A DNA stretch of 64,000 nt. Source: Psychrobacter sp. LV10R520-6 (lineage in GTDB: Bacteria > Pseudomonadota > Gammaproteobacteria > Pseudomonadales > Moraxellaceae). Positions 8,430-16,111 of this stretch are shown here, one piece after another (position 1 is the stretch's first letter; each line of letters opens with the position of its first letter). The translations under genes were made by a program, and so were the position numbers. The stretch is taken from assembly GCF_900182925.1 (NCBI RefSeq), contig NZ_LT900024.1:2418001-2482000 (forward strand), in the 5' to 3' direction. Under the pieces are notes generated by a model that had not been told where the DNA came from, did no database searches, and saw only the letters and a list, made by a program, of their open reading frames with translations.

Positions 8430-8828
8430 TCATTTTGAACCCTGCTCAATAATATATTTTTTAATAACCTCTAATGGCGCACCGCCTGTCGTAATCAAAC
8501 AAAAAGACTGCGCCCAAAACTTATCTTTCCAGAGTTTTTGTCTGATCTGAGGAAATTCTTTTTTAAGTAGTCGGCTGCTTGCTGATTTGTAGCTATTAAT
8601 AAACTTGCTTATCTCGGTTTTAGGGTGCGCTTTGAATAAAATATGCACATGGTCTTTATCGTGATTCCATTCAATACACTCAATCTTATAATTAGGGGAA
8701 ATAGCATCAAAAATAGCTTTGGCTCTATTTGACACCTCGTCATCAAACACCTCTCTTCGATACTTAGTAACCAGTATTAAGTGGTAGCTGAGCAAAAAGA
8801 CTGAATGAGAATTTGTGTCTAAGACCAT
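8430..8828 (-). CDS. tnpA: IS200/IS605-family transposase TnpA (Y1 HUH)
   Basis: Single-strand transposase of 132 residues. The HUH metal-binding pair is His60 and His62 in KDHVHIL, and the nucleophile is Tyr125 in EVIKKYIIEQG. Both match the IS200/IS605 family, and length is close to the usual 130-150. Its stop codon overlaps the tnpB start by 4 bp (8430-8433), the common tnpA-tnpB coupling. The protein appears intact, so it could still act in trans on related elements with both ends present. Confidence 0.92.
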   Translation of the reverse strand: MVLDTNSHSVFLLSYHLILVTKYRREVFDDEVSNRAKAIFDAISPNYKIECIEWNHDKDHVHILFKAHPKTEISKFINSYKSASSRLLKKEFPQIRQKLWKDKFWAQSFCLITTGGAPLEVIKKYIIEQGSK

Positions 8829-9188
8829 TTTATTGCAATACCTTTGTCTTTTTAGACTGAATTGATATTATCATAGTGATTTATGTCGTCATAGTCAATA
8901 ACGCATTCATCCCGCTACTTTAGAAGTAGGGGATTTCTGCGGAACTTTTGTTAAAACAGCAGCTATATTTAAAATTAATAGTCTAAAGCTAATCTTCTAA
9001 ATTAATAGACATCAGCTGTTAGATACTTACTGATATAGATGGCTAACAGGGCAAATAAACATAGCCGTCTATAATAGCTATTTATACCGACAGTCTGTCT
9101 ATTTATTTACCCTATTGTCATCTGCCAATTCTGTTATCTGCCAACTTTTAGGAATTCAGAACCTTGTTTCAAAATCTTGATAATGGAC
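8829..9188. other. IS605 left end and flanking intergenic DNA
   Basis: After the left-end hairpin (to about 8945) there are about 240 bp of AT-rich DNA with no coding frame. I looked for the missing upstream part of the peptide transporter here and see none. Confidence 0.5.
8906..8938 (-). repeat. Subterminal hairpin of the IS605 left end
   Basis: The sequence ATCCCGCTACTT(TAG)AAGTAGGGGAT forms an imperfect hairpin about 80-110 bp upstream of tnpA. IS200/IS605 elements lack terminal inverted repeats and instead carry such subterminal hairpins, which TnpA recognises. The exact cleavage site cannot be fixed because the other end is lost. Confidence 0.6.
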
Positions 9189-9647
9189 TTATTGTGCGGT
9201 CGTTGCTTGATCAGCATCGCCAGCATCTAAATTACCATCGGCTTGTTCAGCAGTTAAGTCAGCGTCACCCACAGCGGCTTGGTTCACTGTCCCTTCAGCG
9301 GTTGCAGTGCCGGCTTCAGCAGTAACTATCGCATCGCCAGTACTTGGAGCAGGGGTGACCGTCGCATCAGCTGCCGTATCTGGAGTAGTTGCAGCAGCAT
9401 CAGTACTAACTGGAGCAACAGCTTCTGCCGTATCAGCTTCAGCTGGCGCGGCATCTTCTGTAGCAATCGCAGCAGCTTCATCGGCGGCGGCTGATGCTTC
9501 TGTAGGCTCAGCGGTAATGTGCTCACCAGCTGGACGCAGCCAGGCTGAAATGCCAATAAGTAGAACAATACCTAAGAATAAAGCAACGCCGCCCAAGGCA
9601 AACATGAACTCTTTTTTTGGATTGTTTTTAACGATATCTTCTGACAT
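9189..9647 (-). CDS. Ala/Glu-rich single-pass membrane protein, unknown function
   Basis: Not recognised as a named family. The 152-residue protein has a short Lys-rich cytoplasmic start (MSEDIVKNNPKKEFM), one membrane helix (FALGGVALFLGIVLLIGISAW, about residues 16-35), and a long tail dominated by Ala, Thr, Glu and Asp. The positive-inside rule puts the tail in the periplasm. Its low complexity produces long open frames in other registers (9307-9678 and 9326-9568), which I regard as artefacts. The rapid alanine-repeat composition suggests little constraint on exact sequence. It lies 140 bp after lnt in the same orientation. Confidence 0.65.
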   Translation of the reverse strand: MSEDIVKNNPKKEFMFALGGVALFLGIVLLIGISAWLRPAGEHITAEPTEASAAADEAAAIATEDAAPAEADTAEAVAPVSTDAAATTPDTAADATVTPAPSTGDAIVTAEAGTATAEGTVNQAAVGDADLTAEQADGNLDAGDADQATTAQ

Positions 9648-9787
9648 ACCTTATCCACCTTGCACAAAAAATATTTAATATATTGGCCTATTATATCGCA
9701 ATTTATACCGATTTGTTAAAACCCTTAACGATTTAAAGGAATTATTAGCAAAAATTTTATTCATCAAACATTTATCATGATTGTTGT

Positions 9788-11362
9788 CTATTTACCTAAG
9801 CGTGCACGAGTGTTTGAACGCTTGCCAAGATAGCTTAATAATAATAATAGGGCAATGATAAATAGGATGGGATAACTACCCATAAGCATGAAAGGTGTGT
9901 TGCCGACCCGTGCTTGGATATTACCCCGTAGGACGGTGCGCTCGAATTGCGGTGCGCGCTTTACGATACGTCCTTTATGATCGATGATAGCGGTAACGCC
10001 GGTATTAGTGGCACGCATAAACCAGCGACCATTTTCAAGGGCGCGCATTTGTACCATTTGCAAATGTTGTAGCGGTCCTGCTGAAGTCCCAAACCACGCA
10101 TCATTCGATATGGTCAATAAAAAGTCAGTATCGATGGCATTCTTACGAGTTGTATCAGGATATGCCACTTCATAACAAACGGCGGCGCCTAGATTATGCC
10201 CGCGTACTCGTAGCGGCGACTGCTGATCACTACCGCGACTATAGCTCATAATATCTTGGCTACCGGCCAGATTGGGTAAAAGATCTAATACGCCTTCGAA
10301 CGGAATATATTCACCGAACGGTACCAGACGCTGCTTTTTATAGAGACCATCCGCCTGAGCACCCAGCGCAATCACACTATTATAAAATGGCGGGTATTTA
10401 TCGGTACTGGCATCGAATGCAGCTTCATCTTTATAAGGAATGCCAGTGACCCACGTGGTATCAGTGGCATTGGCCATTTTGACCATTTCACTAATAAAGC
10501 CAACAGCCTCAGTCTGAAACATAGGAATAGACGATTCAGGCCACACCACAACATCGCGCCCCCATTCACTACGGGTCAAGGTCGCATAAATCTCTAGTGT
10601 TTTTACTTGGTATTCAGTAAGCCATTTTAGATCTTGCGGGATATTGCCTTGGATTAAGGATACTGATAAATCAGGCGTACCTTTGGGCTTCGTCCATTGA
10701 GGATTAATCAGCCATAATAAGGTACTAATTAATAATATTACCACCGAGGCAAGCATATAACCGCCGCGGCGACGTAGTAGTTCAACCATACTGGCTGCAA
10801 ATAACACGGCGACAAAAGAGACCGCAAATACGCCCGCAACTGGCGCTAAAGAAGACAGCCAATACTGTTCAGTAAACGCATAACCGACGAATAGCCATGG
10901 AAAACCCGTGAATAGCCAAGTTTTCATCCATTCTTGTAATATCCATAGAGCCGCAAAAGAAAAGGGCTGCTTACCGACCATACGGTTAAAAATCAGCGCC
11001 AAGAAGCCATGAAATAACCCCATGCCCAGGCCCATCAGCGCGATCATAATCAGCGCTAACCATGTCGGCGTGTCACCATAAACATGGATAGAGGTATATA
11101 ACCAAAAGGCACCAACGCACCACAGCCCCGTACCGTATGCTTGACCAATGAAAAAGGCACGCTTACCAGTCATATCTGGCATTAATAGCGCATACAAAAT
11201 CGCTGGAGATACAATTGCCAGTGGCCAAACCCCATAAGGCGCGAGCGAAAATAAAAATATCGCTCCTGCCAGCCAAGCAAGCAAAATAGTCAGACCAAGC
11301 GGTAAGCCTTTAGACTTATTAGCGTTCAGACGCTTTTGTAAATCAACCGTAGACAGGCGCAT
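9788..11362 (-). CDS. lnt: Apolipoprotein N-acyltransferase Lnt
   Basis: Inner-membrane enzyme that N-acylates the diacylglyceryl-cysteine of lipoproteins, the last step of maturation (Lgt, encoded at 51973, does the first). The 524-residue protein has about six hydrophobic segments in the first 220 residues, a nitrilase domain and one C-terminal helix. The Glu-Lys-Cys triad is seen: Glu276 in VVWPESSIP, Lys343 in YKKQRLVPFGEYIP and Cys396 in GAAVCYEVAYPD. It follows corC in the same direction, the usual pairing, but a terminator at 11548-11576 lies between them. Confidence 0.95.
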   Translation of the reverse strand: MRLSTVDLQKRLNANKSKGLPLGLTILLAWLAGAIFLFSLAPYGVWPLAIVSPAILYALLMPDMTGKRAFFIGQAYGTGLWCVGAFWLYTSIHVYGDTPTWLALIMIALMGLGMGLFHGFLALIFNRMVGKQPFSFAALWILQEWMKTWLFTGFPWLFVGYAFTEQYWLSSLAPVAGVFAVSFVAVLFAASMVELLRRRGGYMLASVVILLISTLLWLINPQWTKPKGTPDLSVSLIQGNIPQDLKWLTEYQVKTLEIYATLTRSEWGRDVVVWPESSIPMFQTEAVGFISEMVKMANATDTTWVTGIPYKDEAAFDASTDKYPPFYNSVIALGAQADGLYKKQRLVPFGEYIPFEGVLDLLPNLAGSQDIMSYSRGSDQQSPLRVRGHNLGAAVCYEVAYPDTTRKNAIDTDFLLTISNDAWFGTSAGPLQHLQMVQMRALENGRWFMRATNTGVTAIIDHKGRIVKRAPQFERTVLRGNIQARVGNTPFMLMGSYPILFIIALLLLLSYLGKRSNTRARLGK

Positions 11363-11547
11363 ATCAATTATCCAAAATTATCAACTTTCAATACCAGCTC
11401 TTAAAATTCAAATTCTTGCCAATCGTTTAATTTAAGAAAGGTCCATCGACTTGCATTTAAGCCCCTTAAACTAAGCCCGCCCATAATACCAGCCTGTACT
11501 GATAAATGGGTAAATTTGCGTGCTTTATATCACTAACGCTAAAAAGC

Positions 11548-11576
11548 AAAAAACACGACCGCAATCGTGTTTTTAT
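11548..11576 (-). terminator. Terminator downstream of corC
   Basis: Hairpin AAAACACGA-CCGCAA-TCGTGTTTT with A/T runs on both sides, about 50 bp after the corC stop and before lnt. It would limit read-through from corC into lnt. Confidence 0.75.
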
Positions 11577-11629
11577 TATTTGAGCTTACTGATAATACTC
11601 AACCTAATAACAGTTTGATCAGTAAAAAA

Positions 11630-12529
11630 CTAATGGCCGCCTATTAACAGATGCTGATCAGGATTGGTCTTGGTCACCTCTAAATTATGAATAAAGCGCC
11701 CTTCTACATCGGTGACCGTAATTTGCCAGTCATCTATGTTTACGCTCTCGCCTTCCAAATCACCCACGTAGCCAAGCGCTTGCATCACCAGACCGCCCAT
11801 CGTGTCGACATCGGTATCATCAAAATTACTACCAAGCTCATCATTACAGTCTTCAATAACAGTAGAAGCTTGAACCCGCCAAGTATTAGGCTTTTCGGGA
11901 TGGACAACAATATTATTAATATCACTGTCCTCATCGAAGTCGTCATGCTCATCGACGATATCACCAACGATCTCTTCCAACAAATCTTCCATAGTCACCA
12001 CCCCAGCAAAGCTACCAAAATCATCGACCACAATGGCCATGTGTACCTGCGTGCGCTGTAAGGAGCGTAGCAAGGTATCAGAACGTGCTGACTCACTGAT
12101 ATATAGTGGCTGGCGTACTAAGTCTTTTAGGCGCTTGCTATCAATTTCATCTTCTTGATCACGCACCATATGCACTAAGATAGGAATCAAATCTTTGGCC
12201 AATAAAATCCCGATGACCGCATCATCATCTTGACTGTCAAATACAGGATAGCGTGAATGGGTAGTATCAAGGATGATATCCATGACTTCAGCGAGGCTAG
12301 TGCTTTCGTGCAGACCGACGACTTGCGGGCGCGGGGTCATGATTTCGCGTACTTGGGTCGCGGGTAGATCCAGCACACCCTCTAACATATCGACAGTGTC
12401 AGGCTCTAAGAATTGGCGCGAGTGTTGCACCAAAAGAATCAATTCATCACGGGTTTCGGGGGCGGTCGATAGCCAGCGTTTTAAGCCGCGCATCGACCAA
12501 CTACTCGGGCTGGGAGTGTCGTCAGACAT
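11630..12529 (-). CDS. corC: CBS-pair/CorC_HlyC domain protein (CorC-like)
   Basis: Cytoplasmic protein of 299 residues with two CBS domains (MTPRPQVVGL... and PLYISESARSDTLLRSL...) and a C-terminal CorC_HlyC domain (NTWRVQAST...DWQITVTDVEGRF). Proteins of this type are linked to magnesium/cobalt efflux and, in lnt clusters, to envelope integrity. The DFGSFAGVVTMEDLLEEIVG segment is characteristic. No membrane DUF21 domain is present, which makes it the short CorC rather than a HlyC/CorB protein. ybeY and ybeZ, common neighbours, are not seen upstream. Confidence 0.9.
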   Translation of the reverse strand: MSDDTPSPSSWSMRGLKRWLSTAPETRDELILLVQHSRQFLEPDTVDMLEGVLDLPATQVREIMTPRPQVVGLHESTSLAEVMDIILDTTHSRYPVFDSQDDDAVIGILLAKDLIPILVHMVRDQEDEIDSKRLKDLVRQPLYISESARSDTLLRSLQRTQVHMAIVVDDFGSFAGVVTMEDLLEEIVGDIVDEHDDFDEDSDINNIVVHPEKPNTWRVQASTVIEDCNDELGSNFDDTDVDTMGGLVMQALGYVGDLEGESVNIDDWQITVTDVEGRFIHNLEVTKTNPDQHLLIGGH

Positions 12530-12814
12530 GGTGTTGTGAGTTAACCTCTTTAGTTAATGACAGTTTGTTGGTTAGTGACATTTAGTTAATGGCAGTTTTA
12601 ATGATAATTAAAATGGTACATAAAATAATAAATGGGGATTAAAACGATAAATAAAACCGGCCATCTAAACCTTAAAGACTAATAGGCCAGTTTAAATTAG
12701 CTTCACTTTATCGCAAGGCTGACAGACATTCAACGACAAATTTATCCAAATTGTATTGTCAGTGTGTTATAAATTTTGCTATGGTCAAAGCCTCTATTTA
12801 TTTAGTCTACGCTT

Positions 12815-14194
12815 ATGTCGCCTCGTTCTTTTTTTTCACGTTTGCTATCGTCTCGTAAGACTAAGCCCAATCTATCGAACCCTACTGAAAATGGCAGCCA
12901 TCAACGTCATACGTGGCGGCATCATATTGTGCAGTTTCTTATAGTGGTCGCGCTAGTATTGTCTGCCGTTTGGCTACTAATGGCAATTTGGTATCAATTT
13001 GGGTCGCATAGCCCAATATCTTGGTTAGTGACAGCAATGGTAGTGAGTTTATTAACTTCTCTACTTACTTTGCGCTATTTTCCCCATATTTTTAATAATA
13101 AGCGGTCCAAAAATAAAACAGTTGAAAGTAATATTTCTAAAGGAACTGTTGATAAAAACACAGCTTCTAATAACATAGCCTTTAATAAAGGCACAACCAC
13201 TAAAATTACCGCTACTAAATGGCTAGCTGGATTGTATACCACTGTTTGGCTAATCGGTGCAGGCTGGTTTATCTTCATTACACCGCAGCAGCAACGCGAC
13301 TGGCAGCCCGATGTTAGTCAAAGACTTTCTTATCAGCGCGATGCGAATAATCCCAATTTGATTACATTTACCAATGTACGCAACTTTGACTGGCATAGTA
13401 CTAATGAGACTAGTACTAATGAGACTAGTGCCAATAAAACTAGCAAGAATACTGTTGAGCGCTGGGAGTCCCGTACTGTTGATCTGTCCAAATTATCCGG
13501 CGTCGATGTGATTAATTCCTACTGGATGGGGCCACTAATTGCTCATACCTTAGTCAGCTTTCGCTTCGAAGATGATAGGCCATTATCATTATCGCTAGAG
13601 ATTCGTAAAGAAAATGGCGAATCATTTTCAGCGCTTGGTGGATTTTTTAAGCGCTTTGAGCTCAGCCTTATTGCTGCTGAAGAGCGCGATATTATTTATA
13701 CTCGTACTAACGTGCGCGGCGAACAAGTTTATCTCTTCCCTGTCAGCCATCTACAACAGCGCGAAGTAAGGTCGTTATTTGAGTCTTATTTAACCGTCGC
13801 CGATGAGTTAAATGCACAGCCAGCGTGGTATAACACCTTAACCAGCAACTGTACCAATATTATCTTTTACATGGCGCGGATCGTCAGCGGTGAGCGGCTG
13901 CCATGGGATTATCGGATTTGGGTCTCTGGTTGGCTGCCAAACTATCTCTATGACATAGGCATGCTGGATGCAGCTCCAGAGCAAAACGGTCAGCCATGGT
14001 CAATGGACACTTGGTACGAGCGCGCGCACATTAATCCAAAAGTAAAAGGCTTCGTTAATCAATCGCCTGATACTGCGAATATTAAGGCCAGTGATAACGA
14101 TAATCAAAACAGTGACTTTTCGAGCCAAATTCGTCAAGGTATCCCTATTCCACCTCTTGCCGACTCTCATGCCATACGGGTTAATCCCAACTGA
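12815..14194 (+). CDS. DUF4105 domain membrane protein
   Basis: The 459-residue protein has three hydrophobic segments in the first third (about residues 38-60, 68-88 and 135-152), then a soluble domain. The segment AQPAWYNTLTSNCTNIIFYM, with its conserved Asn-Cys-Thr, marks the DUF4105 family, a papain-like/NlpC-related fold of unknown substrate, probably facing the periplasm. Between helices 2 and 3 and again near residue 195 there are Ser/Thr/Asn-rich low-complexity stretches. One is an exact 15-bp tandem repeat (13398-13442). It converges with the YcgN-type gene; no terminator is obvious between them. Confidence 0.82.
   Translation: MSPRSFFSRLLSSRKTKPNLSNPTENGSHQRHTWRHHIVQFLIVVALVLSAVWLLMAIWYQFGSHSPISWLVTAMVVSLLTSLLTLRYFPHIFNNKRSKNKTVESNISKGTVDKNTASNNIAFNKGTTTKITATKWLAGLYTTVWLIGAGWFIFITPQQQRDWQPDVSQRLSYQRDANNPNLITFTNVRNFDWHSTNETSTNETSANKTSKNTVERWESRTVDLSKLSGVDVINSYWMGPLIAHTLVSFRFEDDRPLSLSLEIRKENGESFSALGGFFKRFELSLIAAEERDIIYTRTNVRGEQVYLFPVSHLQQREVRSLFESYLTVADELNAQPAWYNTLTSNCTNIIFYMARIVSGERLPWDYRIWVSGWLPNYLYDIGMLDAAPEQNGQPWSMDTWYERAHINPKVKGFVNQSPDTANIKASDNDNQNSDFSSQIRQGIPIPPLADSHAIRVNPN
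13398..13442 (+). repeat. 15-bp tandem repeat inside the DUF4105 gene
   Basis: Two identical copies of AGTACTAATGAGACT followed by a degenerate third (AGTGCCAATAAAACT) and a fourth, weaker unit. Each unit encodes STNET or a variant. The unit is a multiple of three, so changes in copy number keep the frame. Confidence 0.9.
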
Positions 14195-14220
14195 ACCAAC
14201 AGCTGCTAAATGAATATCAG

Positions 14221-14814
14221 CTAAGGATTTACCCAATTGACTACTCGGGTTTCCATCTCTTCGTCCGACATACCAGTCTCAGTGACGCAGCGGCCTGCTA
14301 TCCCAATATTAGCGGCGTGCATTTGCTGTTGAGTGATAACCGCATTTTCAGTCAATAACAGATGCCAATCTGGTAACGCCTGTCCTTTATATACCCGTTT
14401 ATAAGCGCAGTGCTCAGGCAACCACATCATGTTTGGCATCTTCTCAGCGGTCAGTTGAATACAATCAGGCACATACTGCTGGCGGGTATCATAATGCTGA
14501 CAATAACCGGTTTCACAATTCATCAGCTGGCAGGCCACATCAGTATATTCAACTAGGTTTTCGTCAACATCACCATTCTCGTCTTCATCAATATATTTGA
14601 TCAAGCAACAACTACCACAGCCATCACATAAGGCTTCCCACTCATTATGATTCAGCTCGCTTAGCGTATAGCGCGACCAAAACTGCGGACGCAAGGATTC
14701 AGTTGGCGTGCTATCGGTGAGCATAGGCACGGCTGTCTCTGACTTTATATCCGATTTTGTGTCTGGATGAAAGTCTGAGCGGGTATCTGATTGATGTAAC
14801 AAATTTAGCTTCAT
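14221..14814 (-). CDS. YcgN-family Cys-cluster protein
   Basis: The 197-residue protein has the pattern LCDGCGSCCLIKY, then CQLMNC..GYCQHYDTR...VPDCIQL and LPEHCAYKRV. This is the Cys-rich layout of the YcgN/UPF0260 (YkgJ-like) family, thought to bind iron-sulfur or zinc. The function is not established. The N-terminal 40 residues are poorly conserved in type, so a shorter start at the Met before LTDSTPTESL is possible. It is a single gene, divergent from the dienelactone hydrolase gene. Confidence 0.88.
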   Translation of the reverse strand: MKLNLLHQSDTRSDFHPDTKSDIKSETAVPMLTDSTPTESLRPQFWSRYTLSELNHNEWEALCDGCGSCCLIKYIDEDENGDVDENLVEYTDVACQLMNCETGYCQHYDTRQQYVPDCIQLTAEKMPNMMWLPEHCAYKRVYKGQALPDWHLLLTENAVITQQQMHAANIGIAGRCVTETGMSDEEMETRVVNWVNP

Positions 14815-14975
14815 AAGATCGCAGTAGCATTTTGATAAAGAGCGTTACAGTATTATAGCTGTTTTTGACCGTTATGGGCGTTAAGGTAGTACGGGTAAGC
14901 AAATTGCATACTGATAAATACAAATGCATTAACCACACTCATGCTATAAAACTCAAAATATAAAAGGACAATAAT

Positions 14976-15713
14976 ATGTCAATTAAGACGTTTGAACTGA
15001 TAAGTACCACTGAAAATGGCATTGAGCTGATTAGCTATATCGCGTTGCCAGAAAACGCCTCAGATGATAATCCAGTAGCGGGTATTTTGGTCGCGCCGGA
15101 ATGGTGGGGTGTGGTCGAACATCCAAAAACCATCACCGAACGCTTAGCCAAAGCGGGCTATGCCGCTGTTGCAATGGATGTATATGGTGAAGGCAAACTG
15201 ACTTCTGATGCAGCTATGGCCAATATGTGGATGGAACAAGTGTTAGAAGACCCAGACATGCTCATGGCACGCTGTCGTCTAATTCTTAATGACTTCAGCG
15301 ATCAGCTAGCCGTTGATGGCGATAAGCTCGCTGCGATTGGTTATTGTTTCGGTGGTAAAGTTGTCCTTGATATGGCGCGCGAAGGCATGCCACTAAAAGC
15401 AGTCGCCACTTTCCACGGTGACCTAACTGCCAAACAACCTGCAGATAAAAACTTTAAAGCCAAAGTATTGGTTACTCATGGTCGCGAAGATTCCATGGTA
15501 ACGATGGATGCAATAGAAAACTTGAAAAAAGAGCTAGACACCGCTGAAGTTGATTACACCATCGATGTCTATGATGATGCCAAACATGGCTTCACCAATC
15601 CAAATGCCGATGAGCGCGCCGCTAAAAATGACATTGATTTGGGCTATAACGAAACCGCAGCGAAGCAAAGCTGGGACAACTTGCTGGAATTTATGAAAGC
15701 CAATTTAGGCTAG
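14976..15713 (+). CDS. Dienelactone hydrolase family protein
   Basis: Alpha/beta hydrolase of 245 residues. The catalytic triad of the family is visible: Cys124 in IGYCFGGKVVLD, Asp172 in THGREDSMV and His204 in DDAKHGFTNP. Cys as nucleophile is typical of dienelactone hydrolases, which open lactone rings in chlorocatechol degradation. Without catabolic neighbours the physiological substrate here is unknown. AAAAGGACAATAAT precedes the ATG, a good ribosome-binding site. A terminator follows at 15784-15817. Confidence 0.9.
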   Translation: MSIKTFELISTTENGIELISYIALPENASDDNPVAGILVAPEWWGVVEHPKTITERLAKAGYAAVAMDVYGEGKLTSDAAMANMWMEQVLEDPDMLMARCRLILNDFSDQLAVDGDKLAAIGYCFGGKVVLDMAREGMPLKAVATFHGDLTAKQPADKNFKAKVLVTHGREDSMVTMDAIENLKKELDTAEVDYTIDVYDDAKHGFTNPNADERAAKNDIDLGYNETAAKQSWDNLLEFMKANLG

Positions 15714-15783
15714 TAATTTAAATCAGTATTTTAAATCCGTAACTTGAATTACTATTTTTAGATTAATCGTAATAAATCTATAG

Positions 15784-15817
15784 CAGAGTATGCGAGTTAT
15801 ACTCTGTTTTTTTATGG
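15784..15817 (+). terminator. Terminator of the dienelactone hydrolase gene
   Basis: AGAGTAT-GCGAGTT-ATACTCT followed by GTTTTTTTAT. Confidence 0.8.
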
Positions 15818-15862
15818 CAAAAAATCAATGGCTATATAGTTGAGCCACTTTAAAACGAACAC

Positions 15863-15943
15863 CGTATGGCTGGGAGAAATTTTCGAAGCCTCTGGAGTGA
15901 CGCAGTCACACAGCAAGCTAGAAAAATTTTTCCCAGTTATACG
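15863..15943. repeat. 81-bp MITE-like hairpin repeat, copy A
   Basis: The ends are imperfect 21-bp inverted repeats (CGTATGGCTGGGAGAAATTTT and AAAATTTTTCCCAGTTATACG, three mismatches). The interior holds a second palindrome, GTGACGCAGTCAC. The right half (CAGCAAGCTAGAAAAATTT) recurs in a similarly built element at 48606-48694. There is no coding capacity of its own. It fits a short non-autonomous or REP-type repeat; no target duplication is evident. Confidence 0.6.
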
Positions 15944-16111
15944 AAACCATGTGTGTATCTACTTTATTTGGTACTGACTATAACAGCATATGGATATAAC
16001 AGTATTGAGAAGTATGTCAGAAATCTCCTCACCTGCGTATCAATTCATAATCGCTACCCTTGTGCTTATCTCTAAATAGCGTCATTATCACCTCATTGTA
16101 GGATTAATTGA

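Larger units (their letters stand above)
6783..8433 (-). pseudogene. tnpB: TnpB RNA-guided nuclease of IS605 family, broken
   Basis: The N-terminal part (8433-8130) begins SKPILKSYKFRLYPTDDQQ, the usual TnpB opening. It continues after the IS1-family insert at FKHKGKKDSYTTNNQKGT: removing the insert and one 8-bp duplication restores the frame exactly. The RuvC first motif (SNIGIDLGLTDFIVLSDG) and the second catalytic Glu (IIAIEDLNVKG) are visible. A TAG at 6905-6907 interrupts the frame between RKLSESCNYQK and the following KVAKIHERIRNTRTDF. The zinc ribbon and third catalytic Asp are missing because the sequence ends at about 6783. Three independent lesions make this non-functional as a full-length nuclease. 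Confidence 0.88.
6781..8945 (-). mobile_element. Decayed IS200/IS605-family element, split by an IS1-family insertion
   Basis: Composite of an intact tnpA (8430-8828), a tnpB frame overlapping it by 4 bp (8433 leftward to about 6783), and a left-end hairpin (about 8906-8938). tnpB is interrupted by an 804-bp IS1-family element at 7326-8129, carries an in-frame TAG at 6905-6907, and is truncated after the motif EDLNVKG, where sequence switches to a peptide-transporter remnant. The right end, the C-terminal zinc-finger part of TnpB and the region that would encode the guide RNA (omega RNA) are gone. The element cannot move by itself unless its right end is supplied from elsewhere. Confidence 0.85.

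Noticed and set aside
6783..8433. Possible functional TnpB RNA-guided nuclease
   Set aside because: Insertion, nonsense codon and loss of the C-terminal catalytic Asp, zinc finger and guide-RNA region.
9307..9678. Rightward Ala/Ser-rich frame opposite the 152-residue membrane protein
   Set aside because: Artefact of GCx-repeat coding in the opposite strand; the leftward frame has a start, membrane helix and sensible topology.
15866..16075. Rightward 69-codon open frame
   Set aside because: Its first third is the hairpin repeat at 15863-15943, it has no ribosome-binding site and its composition is not protein-like.
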